In this document: positions 23,660 to 38,900 of the stretch, piece after piece
How the letters are laid out: each line of letters begins with the position of its first letter
Position numbering within the stretch: position 1 is the first letter of the stretch
NCBI GenBank assembly: GCA_029465975.1
Contig: CM055758.1
Location: 8,895,875-8,959,874, forward strand
DNA: 64,000 nt
Direction: 5' to 3'
Source: Dallia pectoralis
Lineage: Eukaryota > Chordata > Actinopteri > Esociformes > Umbridae
The notes under the pieces: model-generated
Databases searched by the model: none
What the model was told of the DNA's origin: nothing
Seen by the model: the letters and a program-made list of their open reading frames with translations, nothing else
Translations under genes and position numbers: made by a program

Positions 23660-26267
23660 GATATCTGTGGTCATGTGACTTGGTGAGTGGGTGGATTACA
23701 AGAATCAGGAAAAGAAGAAGAAAACTGAAAACAACATATTTCTGCTGCGCTTTTTCTGGTTTGATTTTCCCTCATCATTATTTTATGGTTGATATACATT
23801 CCTGGGACTGTATTATGTGCTATTTCAGAGTGAGTCAGGCAGATATTGAACCTTACATTATAGCCGGTTGAGGATTTTTAGAGGGATAAGAGATTGGGAG
23901 AGAAACATAATCATTGTTTCATGTGTCATGTTTTCAAGATCCACCTACACTCCTATATATTTTTTATTTTTTATTTAGCTCAATATTAACTAGTTCGTAA
24001 AAAAGTATCCGTTCACAAAGGTGGTTTTCTGTGAACGCTTAAGCCGTGGATGTAAAGGCATAGAGGAGAAAGATACAACTTTTTAGGTTAAAGGAAGCAG
24101 TGATCTTTTCAAATTCCTGTAGGACAGCTGACAGACAGTCAGTTAGCACCACTTATGATGAAGAGTCAGGGTGAAACATTGGATTAAGATGAAGATACGG
24201 GAATGGGTGGACTATTTTAAAAGTGACACAATGTATTCGCTCTGTACTCCAGCACACTGGAATAGGAAGGGGTTAATATGCATTCCGAGCTTATCTTCGA
24301 ATGTATTTTCACCGAAAAAATATACATATAGCCTTCTCCCGACTTTATGGGATCAAAATTAATTAAGCAAAGTATTCATTAATGGCAGTGGACGAGTTAG
24401 CGTTATTTACTCATCCTCTGCCGAGGACTTTCTTAGTTCACCAGGTCATGTGCAATTGCTGAGCTAACTGGTGCTTTCTTTCTGTCTTCTCGATGTATCT
24501 TACAGTGGCTATGTCTTTCAGGAACCTATTGTATAGATATATTTCAATCCTGACGCCATGCCTTGACATGCTTTTGGTTCTTGTGTTGTCAGACACCAGC
24601 AACTGACTCTAAATGCAAATGTGAAGCCGAACATTTAGATTAGACATTGGCTGCTCTTGTGTCCTGAAACGAATGATGAAAACAAGAACACCGGACTATT
24701 AAAGATATAAAATTCAAATGAAAGTAAAAAAGATAGGCCAAGCTCAGAGGAGTATATGAATTTAACCACTGTATTATTCATCAGGAAGCCCTGGAAACTG
24801 TATTGAAACTCAACCGTGTTGTCAAAGTAGTCTTGGAAGTTGTTGACTTGATATGTGTGATGTGGCTTAGTTATTGTCAGCTCATTCAGCTGCTAAATAA
24901 CAGATCTAGAAAACCAGGATATGTTGTATAACCCCAATATGTGCTGGTTAATTATTAGTTTACTTTTTGGTTGTAGGATTTTTTAGTACAACATAAAAAT
25001 TATACGATACCAATACCTGTCCAAAAGTTTGGACCCACTTACTCGAACCATTTACAGGTACAATTCAAATCATCAATCATCAATTCATATATAATATCTA
25101 ATATCTAAAATCACATTTTCAGTTTCAAATTTCAGAATAAAAAAACAACACTTCTCATTTATCTTTTATTGTTGAAAGATTGAAAAACCACAGCATATAC
25201 AGAATATTTTGTTCCAGTACTGTAATACAACGAGGTGCACGCCTTCTCATAGAATATTCATAGAATATTCATATAATATTCATGTAATATTCATATAATA
25301 TTCATGTGTCATTGCTCCCAGTCTTTCAATGGCATCATCAACACAAGTTCTTCAACATCCAGTGTGACAGTGCTTAAAAGGAGCAATACAACCAAGCCAC
25401 AATATATATTAGTAAAAGCTCACTGAATTAATCGTTTTCGGACGTAAAAAGCTAGCCCAAAGGACGTTAATTTTGGATCCACATGTGTGTGAACAAACAT
25501 CATAAGTTGTGAACTACCACAAATCTTGTCACAGGTAAAATGTAAATAATGACTTTTGTGGTTTTTCTGTAGCAATTGATAATACAGTGAGAACTATTCA
25601 GAAATGCACTTGCAGACTGTAATTGTCACCATACAATAATGAACACTAATTACAATGGCATAGTTTGTGCTACTTGATTTGCGCTGAAATTATTTCCGTA
25701 TTTTTCAGTAATGTGCTTTCATATATACATTTTGGTTAATAACTACAGTGTAATGTTTTAAGGTGGAGGTGAAATAAAAATGTTAACGCTGTAATTAACT
25801 AAGGCTGTTGTATATCATCCAAATAAAAAGCTTTTGGTTCTTCTGTCACTCAGACCGTACTATAAGTGGAGGTGTTTAAAGTGCTGACTCAGATATCTGC
25901 AGGTATACAGTAAGCGATGGATCATTTTAGTCTCCAATTGTAAAAGCATTTCCAACTGCCATATTTTCTACTCATGCACTTTTTGTGGCTGTGTGTCAGA
26001 CTGCAGAGAGGTAGCACATAATTGGTTTGCAATCTTAGCGGCGTCGGGACACCTACAGCACGCTAGTAGTGGAATATCAAAGTGAACAACAACAAAGGCT
26101 TCACGTTTAATCACACAGTATGCGGCCCTTCACTTGGTTTCAAAGCTCAGTGGGTCCTTGAGGACCCCCATCCCCCCCCCCTCCCCAATTGCCAAACTCC
26201 AGGCATAATCGCCGCATCACTACAGAACAAATTCACATCTCTATGTGTCTGCCTTGCTAAACCGACT
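23660..26267. other. Intergenic, no gene recognised
   Basis: Besides the Tc1 terminal fragment at 25008-25060 and a small ATAGAATATTCAT repeat at about 25245-25305, nothing recognisable. Confidence 0.5.
25008..25060. repeat. Tc1-type terminal repeat fragment
   Basis: ACCTGTCCAAAAGTTTGGAC followed by CCACTTACTC matches the end of a common fish Tc1 element; no matching second end was found nearby. Confidence 0.5.
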
Positions 26268-27607
26268 TACAGTGGTTATGGAACGTCTACACCAAGGGCG
26301 TAGGTTTGGTCTCAGCTTTGGTGGGGACATCCCCCCCCCCCTCCGGCAAGTGAACTTTTACTGAGAATAATGTGATTATTTTTGCGTTTAGTTGAGACAA
26401 TAGCCTGTTGCTTTTATACTACTCTAAAGTTAAACTAGCATATCCATGTGCAGACAAAAATCATTATGTAGTACCTGGCGTTCAACTTTTAGATGGTAAT
26501 GCTGTTTGTCAGATTCAATATATTGTAGCGACCCTGGTGGTGCCACTACTCCGCCCCTACTAATGGGATATCCCAAATAGGCCACATTACATAAGCAAAA
26601 TATACACAGGAAACATTTCCACTGTTTATTGTGACTGCAAGATTCTAACATATGGGGTATGTATTAACAGAAAGCACTGGTAACTTTACTGTTGTCTTCA
26701 GTCACTCTCCTGTGTACTTATAGCGTGTCAGATACCCCCCCCTAGGTTTCTAGTACCGTCCTCCTGGCGCTGCGGTCGGAATTGACCCAAATCGCTTCAC
26801 AAACTCATAACGGAGTTCGCTAAAATATTGGTGGGGACAATTTAGTCATGTTAAAATGTTGGTGGGGACATGTTCCCAGCGTCCCCCCCCTAAACCTACG
26901 CCCATGGTCTACACACACAATTGCCAGGTTTTTGTGATGTGAGAAATTTAGACAAAGATGAATCGTGTCAGAACTTTTTTTTTGCCTAATTTGACCTATA
27001 ACGTGAACAATTCAATTGGAAAACAAACGGAAATCTTCGCAAAGATACAAAATAAAATACAAAATACAAAATAAAACCCACAGCCTCCAAAGTATCAGAG
27101 GGATCTCATTGTTGAAAGATATCAGTCAGGAGAAGTGAACATAATCATATCCAAAGCATTAGATATACCATGGAACACAGTCATTATCAAGTGGAGAAAA
27201 TATGGCACAACAGAGACATTACCAAGTACTGGACTTCAAAATTGATGATAAGACGAGGCGAAAACTGGTCAGGGAGGCTCTTACAAGAGGCCTACAGCCA
27301 CATAAACAGGAGCTCCTTGAATTTCTGAGTACAACTGGCAGTGTGCTACTCCAGCGTTTATCACATGTATGGGCTATGGGGTGATTGGTTCATTCTGAAC
27401 ACAGCCACATCCCCAATTATAAGAGAGTGTGCACACTTACACAACCAGGTTATTGTAAGGTTTTAATTTTGTACCTTTTTTTGTTCACGTTGTAGGTCAC
27501 ATTAAAGGTGAAAAAAGTTCTGACATGATGTATCTTTGTCTCATTTGTTCACATCACAAAACCCTGCCATTTAAACAGGGGTGTGAATACTTTTCATGCA
27601 CACTATA
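26268..27607 (+). mobile_element. Tc1-like element with long inverted termini, interrupted by a hAT MITE
   Basis: The right end (about 27480-27607) is an inverted copy of the left end, which is split: TACAGTGGTTATGGAAC lies at 26268 and continues after the insertion from about 26907 (CAGGTTTTTGTGATGTGAGA, GTCAGAACTTTTTT, TATAACGTGAACAATTCAAT). The termini are over 100 bp long and bounded by TA, the Tc1/mariner target. Between them lies a decayed transposase N-terminal region (KTRRKLVREALTRG, KQELLEFLSTTGS). The DDE catalytic half is deleted, so this is a non-autonomous derivative. Confidence 0.8.
26293..26906. mobile_element. hAT-type MITE (614 bp) with intact 8-bp target duplication
   Basis: Ends are CAAGGGCGTAGGTTT (left) and AAACCTACGCCCATG (right), inverted copies of each other with one mismatch. 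Secondary inner inverted blocks contain TTGGTGGGGACAT. Flanking GTCTACAC occurs at 26285-26292 and 26907-26914, an 8-bp duplication characteristic of hAT insertions. No transposase coding. It sits inside the left terminus of the Tc1 element, so it is the younger insertion. Confidence 0.85.
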
Positions 27608-28205
27608 GATAAGGCACTCCTAGATTGTTCAATGTTCATTGTGACCCGTCTGTGTCAGAGACGCCTCCGATCCAGTCACCATGATGTGTTGTACCAGGTA
27701 TCCAAGGAAATCCAAAGGAAAAGTTAAGTTGAGCATATGAATATATCCATAGAAGCATAACTGAAATTCGTCACAAAATGAGTTCAAGTCGCGGTAAACA
27801 GCAAACCTGAATAATTGTGGGTCGCACAAAGTTTTATCCCTAGGCAGAAAAGACTAAAATATAAATACATCTTTTGTTCAGGTAGCAAGAACATGAAGAC
27901 ATGTTCTCCACTGAGTGTTTCCACCTTCAGGTAACCATGGTAATATTCAAAACAACTAACTGTCAGTCGGTGAAGCGATGATGGAATAAACAATCTATCC
28001 AGCTCTGCTAGTCATGATGATAATTTACTTTTTACAGTTTGCACAAACTCTAAAAATGTAACAACAAGCTGTTAAACACACTCACACACACACTCTCCTG
28101 TCTGAACAGACACACCCGTCTGCTGCAATTACAGATCTGCAGGGGCTCCGTTTCCTTGACAACGGTTCAGTGGATTGGATTAATCTGGCCCGGGTAGCCG
28201 CGTTG

Positions 28206-28465
28206 TAAAGATAAGATATATATGTTTCATGTAAAGATATATATGTGTCATGTAAAGATATATATGTATCATGTAAAGATATATATGTATCATGTAAAGA
28301 TATATATGGTTCATGTAAACATATATGTGTCATCTAAAGATAGCCTATATATGTGTCATGTAAAGATATATATGTGTCATGTAGATATATATATATGTTT
28401 CATGTAACGATATATCTGTGTCATGTAAAGATATATATGTTTAATGTAAAGATATATATGTATTG
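28206..28465. repeat. 19-bp minisatellite, about 13 copies
   Basis: Unit TCATGTAAAGATATATATG with T/A variation. Reads as short-repeat ORFs on both strands, without coding support. Confidence 0.95.
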
Positions 28466-28489
28466 ACCACAGTACTGTCGAGTACAGAT

Positions 28490-28680
28490 GACTGGTCCAT
28501 TTGAATATGGCGCTCCACACTCGAGAGCTTTTGGCCCGTTCACACTGCCGACCATGCGGAGGTGTCACACTGTTTAGCATAATTAATTTCGTCGTGGTGA
28601 TCCTCCAATCAGGGATCGGCCTCGGCAGGTGCTTAATGAAGCAGTGTAGTCTGACTCCTGTGGTTAATCCCTTCTTCTAG
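28490..28680. other. Candidate conserved non-coding element with homeodomain-type cores
   Basis: Complex, mid-GC sequence between AT-rich repeats, with TTAGCATAATTAATTTCG, GGTGATCCTCCAATCAG (CCAAT-type) and GGTGCTTAATGAAGCAG. The ATTA clustering and lack of repeats resemble vertebrate enhancers. Conservation cannot be shown here. Confidence 0.25.
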
Positions 28681-29239
28681 ACAGAACCAGTAGGCTGCAG
28701 CACCACATTCTGCCAAACGGAATAAAACATAAAGGGATATCGGACCTGTCCAATAATAAACATTTGTTTGACAGAATGAACACACACCCGACCAGAGAGC
28801 TGTGATTGATCAGAACAATTAGTTGTCTGCCATGGAAAAACGACTTGGAACGTTGCTCGGAAGCAAGCGGCAATCTCATCGTTGACAGAAAAAATCACTA
28901 TCGTGCTCCTTGGTTTTTTTCGGTGGCGCGTGATGTCAGTCAGAGTTCAGCTGTGGGAAAGATCAGGCTCCAGAAATGTATATATGAGTGTCCTCGTTGT
29001 AAGTCCATAATGTGAATATTTGCCAGTAGAACGGTTGCATTTAAAAGTTTCAGACGTCTTAAGACTGAACGAGAAAGAGCGTACGTGGCGGGTAACGGAA
29101 AGGCCGCCCAGTTGATCCCCTGTCCTCACGCTTTGAGACTGACAGGTTAGAGATTAAACCTCCGTGTGTGTGTGACTGTGTGTCCGCTTTATCTCTATCG
29201 CTGTGCTTTCTGCCATCACTAATAACCACTGGGTTAATA

Positions 29240-29560
29240 TTTACAGGGTTGATAGAAGTTAATAATTGAAAGGGTCCGCTAATTGTCCGTGTCGCCGGGT
29301 GTGTGTGTGTGTGTGTGTGCGCGCAACGGGCGTTTCGAATCCATTCATATGCACGAGCCAGCCTTCGAACCTTCTGTTGCCATTGTCTCCCCGCGCGATA
29401 CGTGTTTAATGAAACCCTGTGTGCGCCGTCATTAATAAGCTAATATGCCACGGCTCCGTACGTGTGTCGGGGAATACATTAAAAAGTCAACCTTTTTAGA
29501 CGTGTGACATTGAGGGGCAACTCCGACTTTCGAAGGGAGACATTAAACACGCCGGCCCCG
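29240..29560. other. Candidate conserved non-coding element / enhancer-like block
   Basis: High-complexity sequence containing CCGCTAATTGTCCGTG, CCATTCATATGCACGAG, GTCATTAATAAGCTAATATG and GCCGTGGTGAGAACGCG, interrupted by a short GT run at 29300-29318. CpG content is unusually high for this window. No ORF or splice pattern suggests an exon. Confidence 0.3.
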
Positions 29561-29579
29561 GTTGAGCCGTGGTGAGAAC

Positions 29580-29593
29580 GCGCACGCGCGCAC

Positions 29594-29636
<43 letters not shown>
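29580..29636. repeat. (CA)n microsatellite with CG-rich head
   Basis: CGCACGCGCG followed by about 24 CA repeats. Confidence 0.97.
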
Positions 29637-29859
29637 GGGGTCAGGAAGAGGAGGGCGTGACTGTTTCAGACTCCAGACCCGGCTGATGTTACCCTGTGAT
29701 GGCCGGGGCTGGAGCTGACTGGGGGTTCTCGGAGCAGGCACGTGCCCACAGACGTTTAGTCCTCCGTGGGGAGGAGGACAGGGTCAGAGAGATCTGGACC
29801 TCCAGGGGGGTCGACCAGGCTAGCAGCAGCCTGAAGGCAGGACAGGTCCCCAGATATCC

Positions 29860-30006
29860 GACCTCTGAGTCGAAGAGAGAGAGGATGAGAAGATGTATAG
29901 AGACAGGAGTTACGATGGAGGAAAGGGGAGAGATTACGAGAGACAGAGAAGAGAGGGAAAAGGGTATGGAGATAACAACGGAGAGATGAGAAAGGAGAGA
30001 GCAGCA
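29860..30006. repeat. Purine-rich GA tract
   Basis: About 145 bp strongly enriched in G and A on the plus strand (GAGAGAGG, GGAAAGGGGAGAG), imperfect and without a fixed unit. Confidence 0.7.
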
Positions 30007-31875
30007 GCTGAGCAGTTACACTCAAGTCACATCCTCTCTGCATTTTAATAAAGTCACTTATGCAATCCTCCTGGGTCCCTTCTAAACACACAGTCTCTCT
30101 TTCTAGCTAGCTCTTTGCCTTTATGGTATTTATTTTATGACATCTCACTTATCATATCTTCTTTCTACCTTCTTTCCATCAGCATAAATTATTTCCTAGT
30201 TTGTCCTGCTTCACATCTGGCATTTCTCAAACCAGTAGGGCGTGTCTGCACGTTTTCCCCGCTCTCCAGTTTTGAACCTCTCCTCACTAACCCGAGGGAG
30301 GAAATGAACGGTGATGTGTGGGAGAGAGTATGGCACAGAACAAATTAGTATAAAATCCACAGACACCCTAGACACTGATCGTTGCGACGGCTGAACACAT
30401 GACACACACCGCCGAGAATGGCATCATATCTGTGAATTCGGCTTCATCGCCGAGAATGGTTCTTGTTTTCCTTCCAACGAATGTTCCAAGTCGTTCCTCT
30501 AATGTTCCTCTAACGTTCCTCTAATGTACACTCACATATTCGCACATGCTTTTTTCATTAAGGATTTTTTTTTACTTTTCACTTCAAACAGGTTTTCTAT
30601 TGGATTATTCGTCTCTCCTTGGTTCTATCAGTTCCTTCTCACAACCTCCGTGGGGGACTGAATTAGCAGTGGTGTGTAGATGACAGGGGTATATATCAGT
30701 ACCAGGAATTTGTCAAAACAACACACACATAAACGAACACACACACACTCAAAGAAACACACACACATGCGTACACATGCAAATGCACGCATACACACAT
30801 ACATATACACACACACACACACAAACATGAAGTTGGACATTACTGTCATTTCCTTTCAGTAACCATGGAAACTCAACATCATAGGCCACAGGGTATTGTA
30901 GCCCCGGGCAAACCTCCAGTGACCATCTAAACCCGGGCTATTCCCTCACCACCAAGCAGTGCAGTTTATGGGCAACATAAGTGTCTTAAAATAGTGTACT
31001 AAAGGGAGTAATTGAACGTGTCATCATATGAGACATTGGTGGTGTCTAGCAAAACATCCACATGTTCTTGCCGGAATAGCACCTCTGGAAGACGTGGGAT
31101 AACATCAACATGACTTGACTCATAGTTGAATAAATTGAGTTGTTATTTGATGTTGTGTCTGACAGATGGACAAGCTGCTTGTCACCAGGTGACAGCACAA
31201 TAGACTCAGTTGCCCGTTCAAACGAACCGGCTGAATGACTCATTCGGACATAAACAGACAAATAAGTAGCCAGCTGAGATGGGTTATAATTACAGCAATG
31301 TGTCAGTGCCAGAAGTCGGTAACCAATGATGTCATTATGTGGGATATCTATGGAACATCTGCAGAGAAATGCAGAACCGGGGGATGTGAAGGGAAATGTC
31401 TCCCTCTGGTGGTGACTGTCCACCAGTGGCCACCCTCCATAACGTGCTTGACCATCTGATGTTCAGGTATCCAAGGGAAGTGGAGTGGGAGTGTGCCGAT
31501 GCCACATCCGCACTTGGCAACACTCCATCGGGAGTTCCATCACATTTACTGGTTCCGTTGAACATTATATCAACAGTGGCGTTAGGAAGAGAAAATGTGT
31601 GGCAGTCAGTCTCTTTAACGTTAAATAATGTTTCACAAAATATTTCTAATACTTTAACGATATCGTGGGCTCTGTAGGACAGTATTGCCATTTGGTCAGA
31701 GACGGCCGGTCATCACAGTCAGCCTCATTAAGCTTCACCGGCTGTCTGAGAAAATATGAACTTGACAATGGTAATTGCTAGATGTTTAAATTCAAACTGT
31801 GTAGTTGAATACTGTAGCCTCTGACTCGGGCGTTGAACCAACGTCCTTTGACTCTGCACCGGCCGGGCCGCCTCA
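30007..31875. other. Intergenic, no gene recognised
   Basis: Contains an interrupted CA-rich stretch at 30718-30828. Frames of 93-125 codons around 31046-31691 overlap on both strands with no homology or splice pattern. Confidence 0.4.
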
Positions 31876-32113
31876 CTGGTGCTGTTGGAGAAAGGCGTGA
31901 GCTAAACCCTCCCATTGGTGCTGTTGGAAAACGACGTGAGCTACACCCTCCCATTGGTGCTGTTGGAGAACGACGTGAGCTACACCCTCCCACTGGTGCT
32001 GTTGGAGAACAATGTGAGCTACACCCTCCCATTGGTGCTGTTGGAGAACAACATGAGCTACACCCTCCCACTGGTGCTGTTGGAGAACGATCTGGGCAAC
32101 ACCCTCCTATTGG
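31876..32113. repeat. 39-bp minisatellite, about 6 copies
   Basis: Unit begins GGTGCTGTTGGAGAACGACG and continues TGAGCTACACCCTCCCATT. Since 39 is divisible by 3 it gives a constant 13-residue repeat (core IGAVGERRELHPP on plus) and is open on both strands. No start context or homology indicates translation. Confidence 0.95.
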
Positions 32114-33034
32114 TCACAATCTGTCTGAGTAGATAGACCCCACGGCCAGGTAGTCAAATGGATCCTGCCTGAATATATATTATTAGGAGAAACCAAGGAG
32201 GCAGAAGTGGGGAGAGATCATCTGTTGCTTTACACAAAACCAATTTTTGTGTCTGCACTTATTGTGGTGTCTAATGTCATTACCCTCTTACGTTCTGAGA
32301 TATAAAATGGTTGTATTTATGTTTATAAAAAAGGGAAAATGTACTGCTTATATGTTTGTATTTTTGTTTATAAAACATTTGCAAGTAAATTTGATATGAT
32401 GTTCATTAACGACTTACGGATCTAAAATTACTGGGTCAGTGATGGTCTTGAGCTGGGACCCAGACGCTCAAAGAACATCATAACGACAGATGTCAGGGTG
32501 GCGGGTCTGTAGTCATTTAGCCTTGTGATCTTCAGCTTCTTGGGACTGGGATGATGGTGGAGGATTTGAAGCATGACCTAAACCAGACACAGAACCTTTT
32601 TTCTCAAGGGTGAAACTCGATGTTGTGTATCATCGCCGGAGCTAAGCATATCGTGACACCCCCGCACATTAAAAGTCGTCACAATGCCACCGAACTATAT
32701 ACTTGTAGACCTTAAAAAAGCCTATCGAAGATAACAAAATACTTTTAGAACCTGCGAACACACGGCTTCTTTTGATTCCTCGTGTGGACGCAGGATCTCT
32801 TAACAGGATTGTTAATATCACCCTCAAAACAGACAAGAAGCTGTTTGCTGAGCGGATTTAGCAGCAGACAGGTGTTATCCAGCTAAACCTCAGTTACGTT
32901 ATGTCTTTGGTATTTGCATGTCAAATGTGCATGCGTGTTTAAATGTTAAAAGGCTCAGCATACAAGCAAGAAATTAAGTTAGTTCTGTGTAGGTCCCTGC
33001 ACTGTAACTGTATTACGGAAATCTTCACAGAATC

Positions 33035-33040
33035 TTTATT
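33035..33040 (-). terminator. ssna1: Poly(A) signal of ssna1
   Basis: A canonical AATAAA hexamer on the minus strand (tttatt on plus) lies about 140 nt downstream of the ssna1 stop codon, giving a short 3' UTR. It is the first canonical signal downstream of the stop that I noticed. Confidence 0.6.
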
Positions 33041-33176
33041 AAAATAATACAATTCATATAAAATGAGTGCACCAGTATTGAGCAGAATTAGACAAACTAT
33101 AATATATATACACACACACACAAATATATAACAGTCCAAGTACTAGATAAGATGGTAGGGCGAGGTGGTCTAGACG

Positions 33177-35464
<2,288 letters not shown>

Positions 35465-35978
35465 GATGTTTCCTCCCACCAAACAAATTGTGAGACAATT
35501 AGGTCGTTATAGGAGTTAACTGGCCAGCCGTAGTGCTGTTTATCTAAACAGCCACTCTATCAAGCAAAGTTAGTTAGATCGGGCTGGACAGAAATGTAAC
35601 TTTAGGAAGAACTTAGCATACAACTACAGAGTTATCATTTGGTCGCTAACTTAGCTAGCTGGTAGTTGATTGGCTGTGTGTCTGCGCGCGCGCAAAAATC
35701 CTGTAGAACGCTACGGGTTTCTACGACAACCAGAAAAATACAGTAGTGTCTCACTTCCGCCACACATTTATAACTTCCCCAAATGTGCATACGTCATTAT
35801 TAAGCGCCACCGGCTTCACTGAAAGCGCGATTACTTCAAATGGCATTTACAATTTAGATACATATATTAGTATGTAAAGAGCTGTACTACATACACCTTA
35901 ATATGGGCAAATTATAGCTTTAGGACAGACAATTTTGTCAATACACGCTTAGTTAAATGTTAGTTTAGTTCCACTGGG
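35465..35978. promoter_or_regulatory. Shared bidirectional promoter between ssna1 and anapc2
   Basis: The 514 bp between the two divergent start codons must hold both 5' UTRs and both core promoters. No TATA box is well placed for either gene. The middle contains a CG-alternating stretch near 35680-35692 and an ETS-type CTTCCG motif near 35753-35758, features common in housekeeping bidirectional promoters. Head-to-head SSNA1/ANAPC2 order is known in mammals, which supports a shared, conserved control region. The exact transcription starts cannot be read from the sequence. Confidence 0.7.
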
Positions 35979-38900
35979 ATGATGATGATGGACACCGCTG
36001 AGAGATTTGTCTCAGTACCGCAGGGTCTATCTTCTGCATGGGACACTGTAACTGCAGCCCTGGTGAGTGGTGTTTAATCTAGTATTTAACTTGCCTACGC
36101 CACGGTACCTTGTGTTGTTAAAATTGCCTGCCTAAATTGTATGAGCTAACGTTATTATCCATCACATGCTAGCTAACGACTGTGATGTCAATACAACTAG
36201 GTTGTAGTCTGTGTCTGTTTATAAGAACATAACCGATGTCCTCTGTGTCTAGGTGTCTCCGATGTCCAATGACGTCACGATGTCTGATGACTCTCTTTCG
36301 GAGGGACTTACCCTGCTGTGCTCAAGCGGCCTCGGTCAGTTTTTAGAGGGATGGCTAATGGAGACTCTGCAGGTGCGTCTGACCACTGCTATGGCCCCTG
36401 AGTTTTGGGCTGGACTAAAGCAGCCAGAAAATGAGCTTGAAGAGAAGGACAGGGCCAGAATCCTGCTCATGGCCTTCCGTACTCTTTTGGACAGACTGGA
36501 ACCTTTTCTAGGTGGGTTAGGTCTTGCAGGTTAGAGTTGATTACATTTTTACATTCTGACAGTTTCACTGAACAGAATGCTATCAATACGCTTAAAAAAA
36601 TCCTGTTTCCCCCAGGAGGGTTGGAGAAGTTGGGTACCTGGCAGGACGAGGGTTGGGGTGGTCTGTATGGCCCTGGAAATGGGGTTCTCCGGAGCAGGGC
36701 TTTCTCCATCATCAGAGCCATCCTGCTGTTCTCCCCCTCTGCTGTGCTTCAGGAGAGAATATTAGAGTTCTACAGCAGAACCTTCTCTGTGCACATGAGC
36801 CAGGAAGGGGAGGCGGGGGAAGCTGACGAGGGAGGTGGAGGGCCAGATGGAGCCGTCTGTCAGGGCTGCACTGTCCCTACCCAGCAGTGCTGGTGCCAGG
36901 AGGCCCTGGAGCAGCTGCAGGAGCTCAGCCACATACTGTAAGTAAACCCAGTAATCTTCCACATATTTATTATGATACGGTTTACTTTGCTTGCTGTTTA
37001 TGCTTTCTGTGTGTTTGTGGTTGTTTTCTGTAATTTACACATCTGTCGGTTTTGCACAGGTGTCAAACGAATTTCATCGAGGGCTGATTTATCTTCTCTA
37101 TTTTACATAATTGATTAATTAATTTAGTAAAAATTAGAATTGAACTTCCCAACCCTGGGTGTCTTAATTGAAAGAAAGAAAACTACCACCAGCAGACATG
37201 AGGCCCACCATGAAATATGTTTTCCACCCATGTGCTAAAATATGTTCCCTTCCCCAGGTCAAGGTTGCAGCTGTTGGAACGGGTCAGCTCGGAAGCGGTG
37301 ACGTCCATCTTGCACAAGCTGATTGAGCAGCGGATGGAACAGCACTGCAGGGGGGAGTACGAGAGCTCTTTCCTCTTCGACTTCCAGGAGGTTGGTTAAA
37401 GGTCCTCTCTGAGGACCACCTCGCATAGTCATCTGACATGACCTATCAACAAGTTCTGCTTTTCTAGTCTCAAACTTTAAAGAATACGTTCCTGACCTCA
37501 TAATTTGGCTATTTACAATTTGCTGAAATGTTTTGTTCCCGAGTATAACTACCTGGTTAACTCTTCTCTTTAGCCTAAAATGTATTATCTGTTTGTTCTC
37601 TTCATCCAGTGGCTGGAGCTGGTGTTGGGCTGGCTGAGCAGGGTGTTTGCCAGTGAGGTTGGTGGAATAGGCACAGTGCCCAATGGCATCAGCAGTGGAG
37701 TTGGAGTGATGGGCCAGCCAGCCAATGCCGTGCTGCAGCGCTGGAGGTGTCATATGCATCAGTTCTTCTGTAGGATCTACGTCAACATGAGGATTGAGGA
37801 GCTCTTCAGCATCATCAGAGGTGAGTGGTTGATGAACAGGAACTGGAGATCAAGTGCGGGTGAATGATACAGACAATGACAAGTATGCATTCTTAACATT
37901 ATTTCACCTGACACGCTATGGTTGCTTCTAACCCGCTCAGATTTCCCGGAGTCTAAACCTGCCATTGAGGACCTCAAGTTCTGCCTAGAGAGAACCAATC
38001 AGAGGCAGCAGCTCCTCACCTCCCTGAAGACAGCTTTTGAGAGTCGACTGCTTCACCCAGGTCAGTGAACACTGATGTGTTAGGAACCATGTTAGTGGAA
38101 CAAGGACAGCGGAGCAATAATGGTCTTATGTTTGTAACGCATTTGAGGTAAAGACTAAACCTGAGCTTTTCCAATAACTGACACTTCTATCAAATTGGAC
38201 CTGGATTTATAGATTTATACCCATTATTTATTTTAGCCTAAATTGCATTTTGTACATTATCTGCTACTGGATATGATTGGAATACATAATGTTTCTCTAC
38301 TTCATGTAGAATCTTTGAATAATCCCTCCTGGTTAGTTTTTCATTGACCAGTGTGAATCAGAAACCAATTTTTTGGGGGGTGGGACTTGCAGCGCGTCTC
38401 AAAGGGAACTGCTTTTATTTTCAATTCCATCCAATTCCAATTTCTACCCGTGGCCTTGCCTATTTGCGGCAATTTATCACACCGCATGATAAACCAGGAA
38501 GTCAGCCAGAACCATTGCAGAGTACTCCTCTGGCTAACGGCCGCAGTTCGGTGATATGCTCCCAACCACCACACGTAATTACCAGAGCGTGAGATGTTTG
38601 AAGAAATCCGTAGACGACCATGCCCTTTATAAGACCTGTTTATTAATCCTGTTTTATCAACATTCCCTACAGGAGTCCATACCTCTGATATAATCACTGT
38701 GTACATCTCAGCCATAAAGGCCCTCCGGGAGCTGGACCCATCCATGGTCATACTGCAGGTTGCCTGCCAACCAATCCGCAAGTACCTCAGGTGAGCGCAC
38801 CTGTATTATTGTGATCCTAACACCAAATATGTATTTAGAGAGCGAACGTTCTGTTACTGTGACGGTTAGTCTGTTCTGTTACTGTGACGGTTGGTCTGTT

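Noticed and set aside
31778..32136. ORFs on both strands over the 39-bp repeat
   Set aside because: Unit length divisible by 3 with no stops gives open frames by chance.
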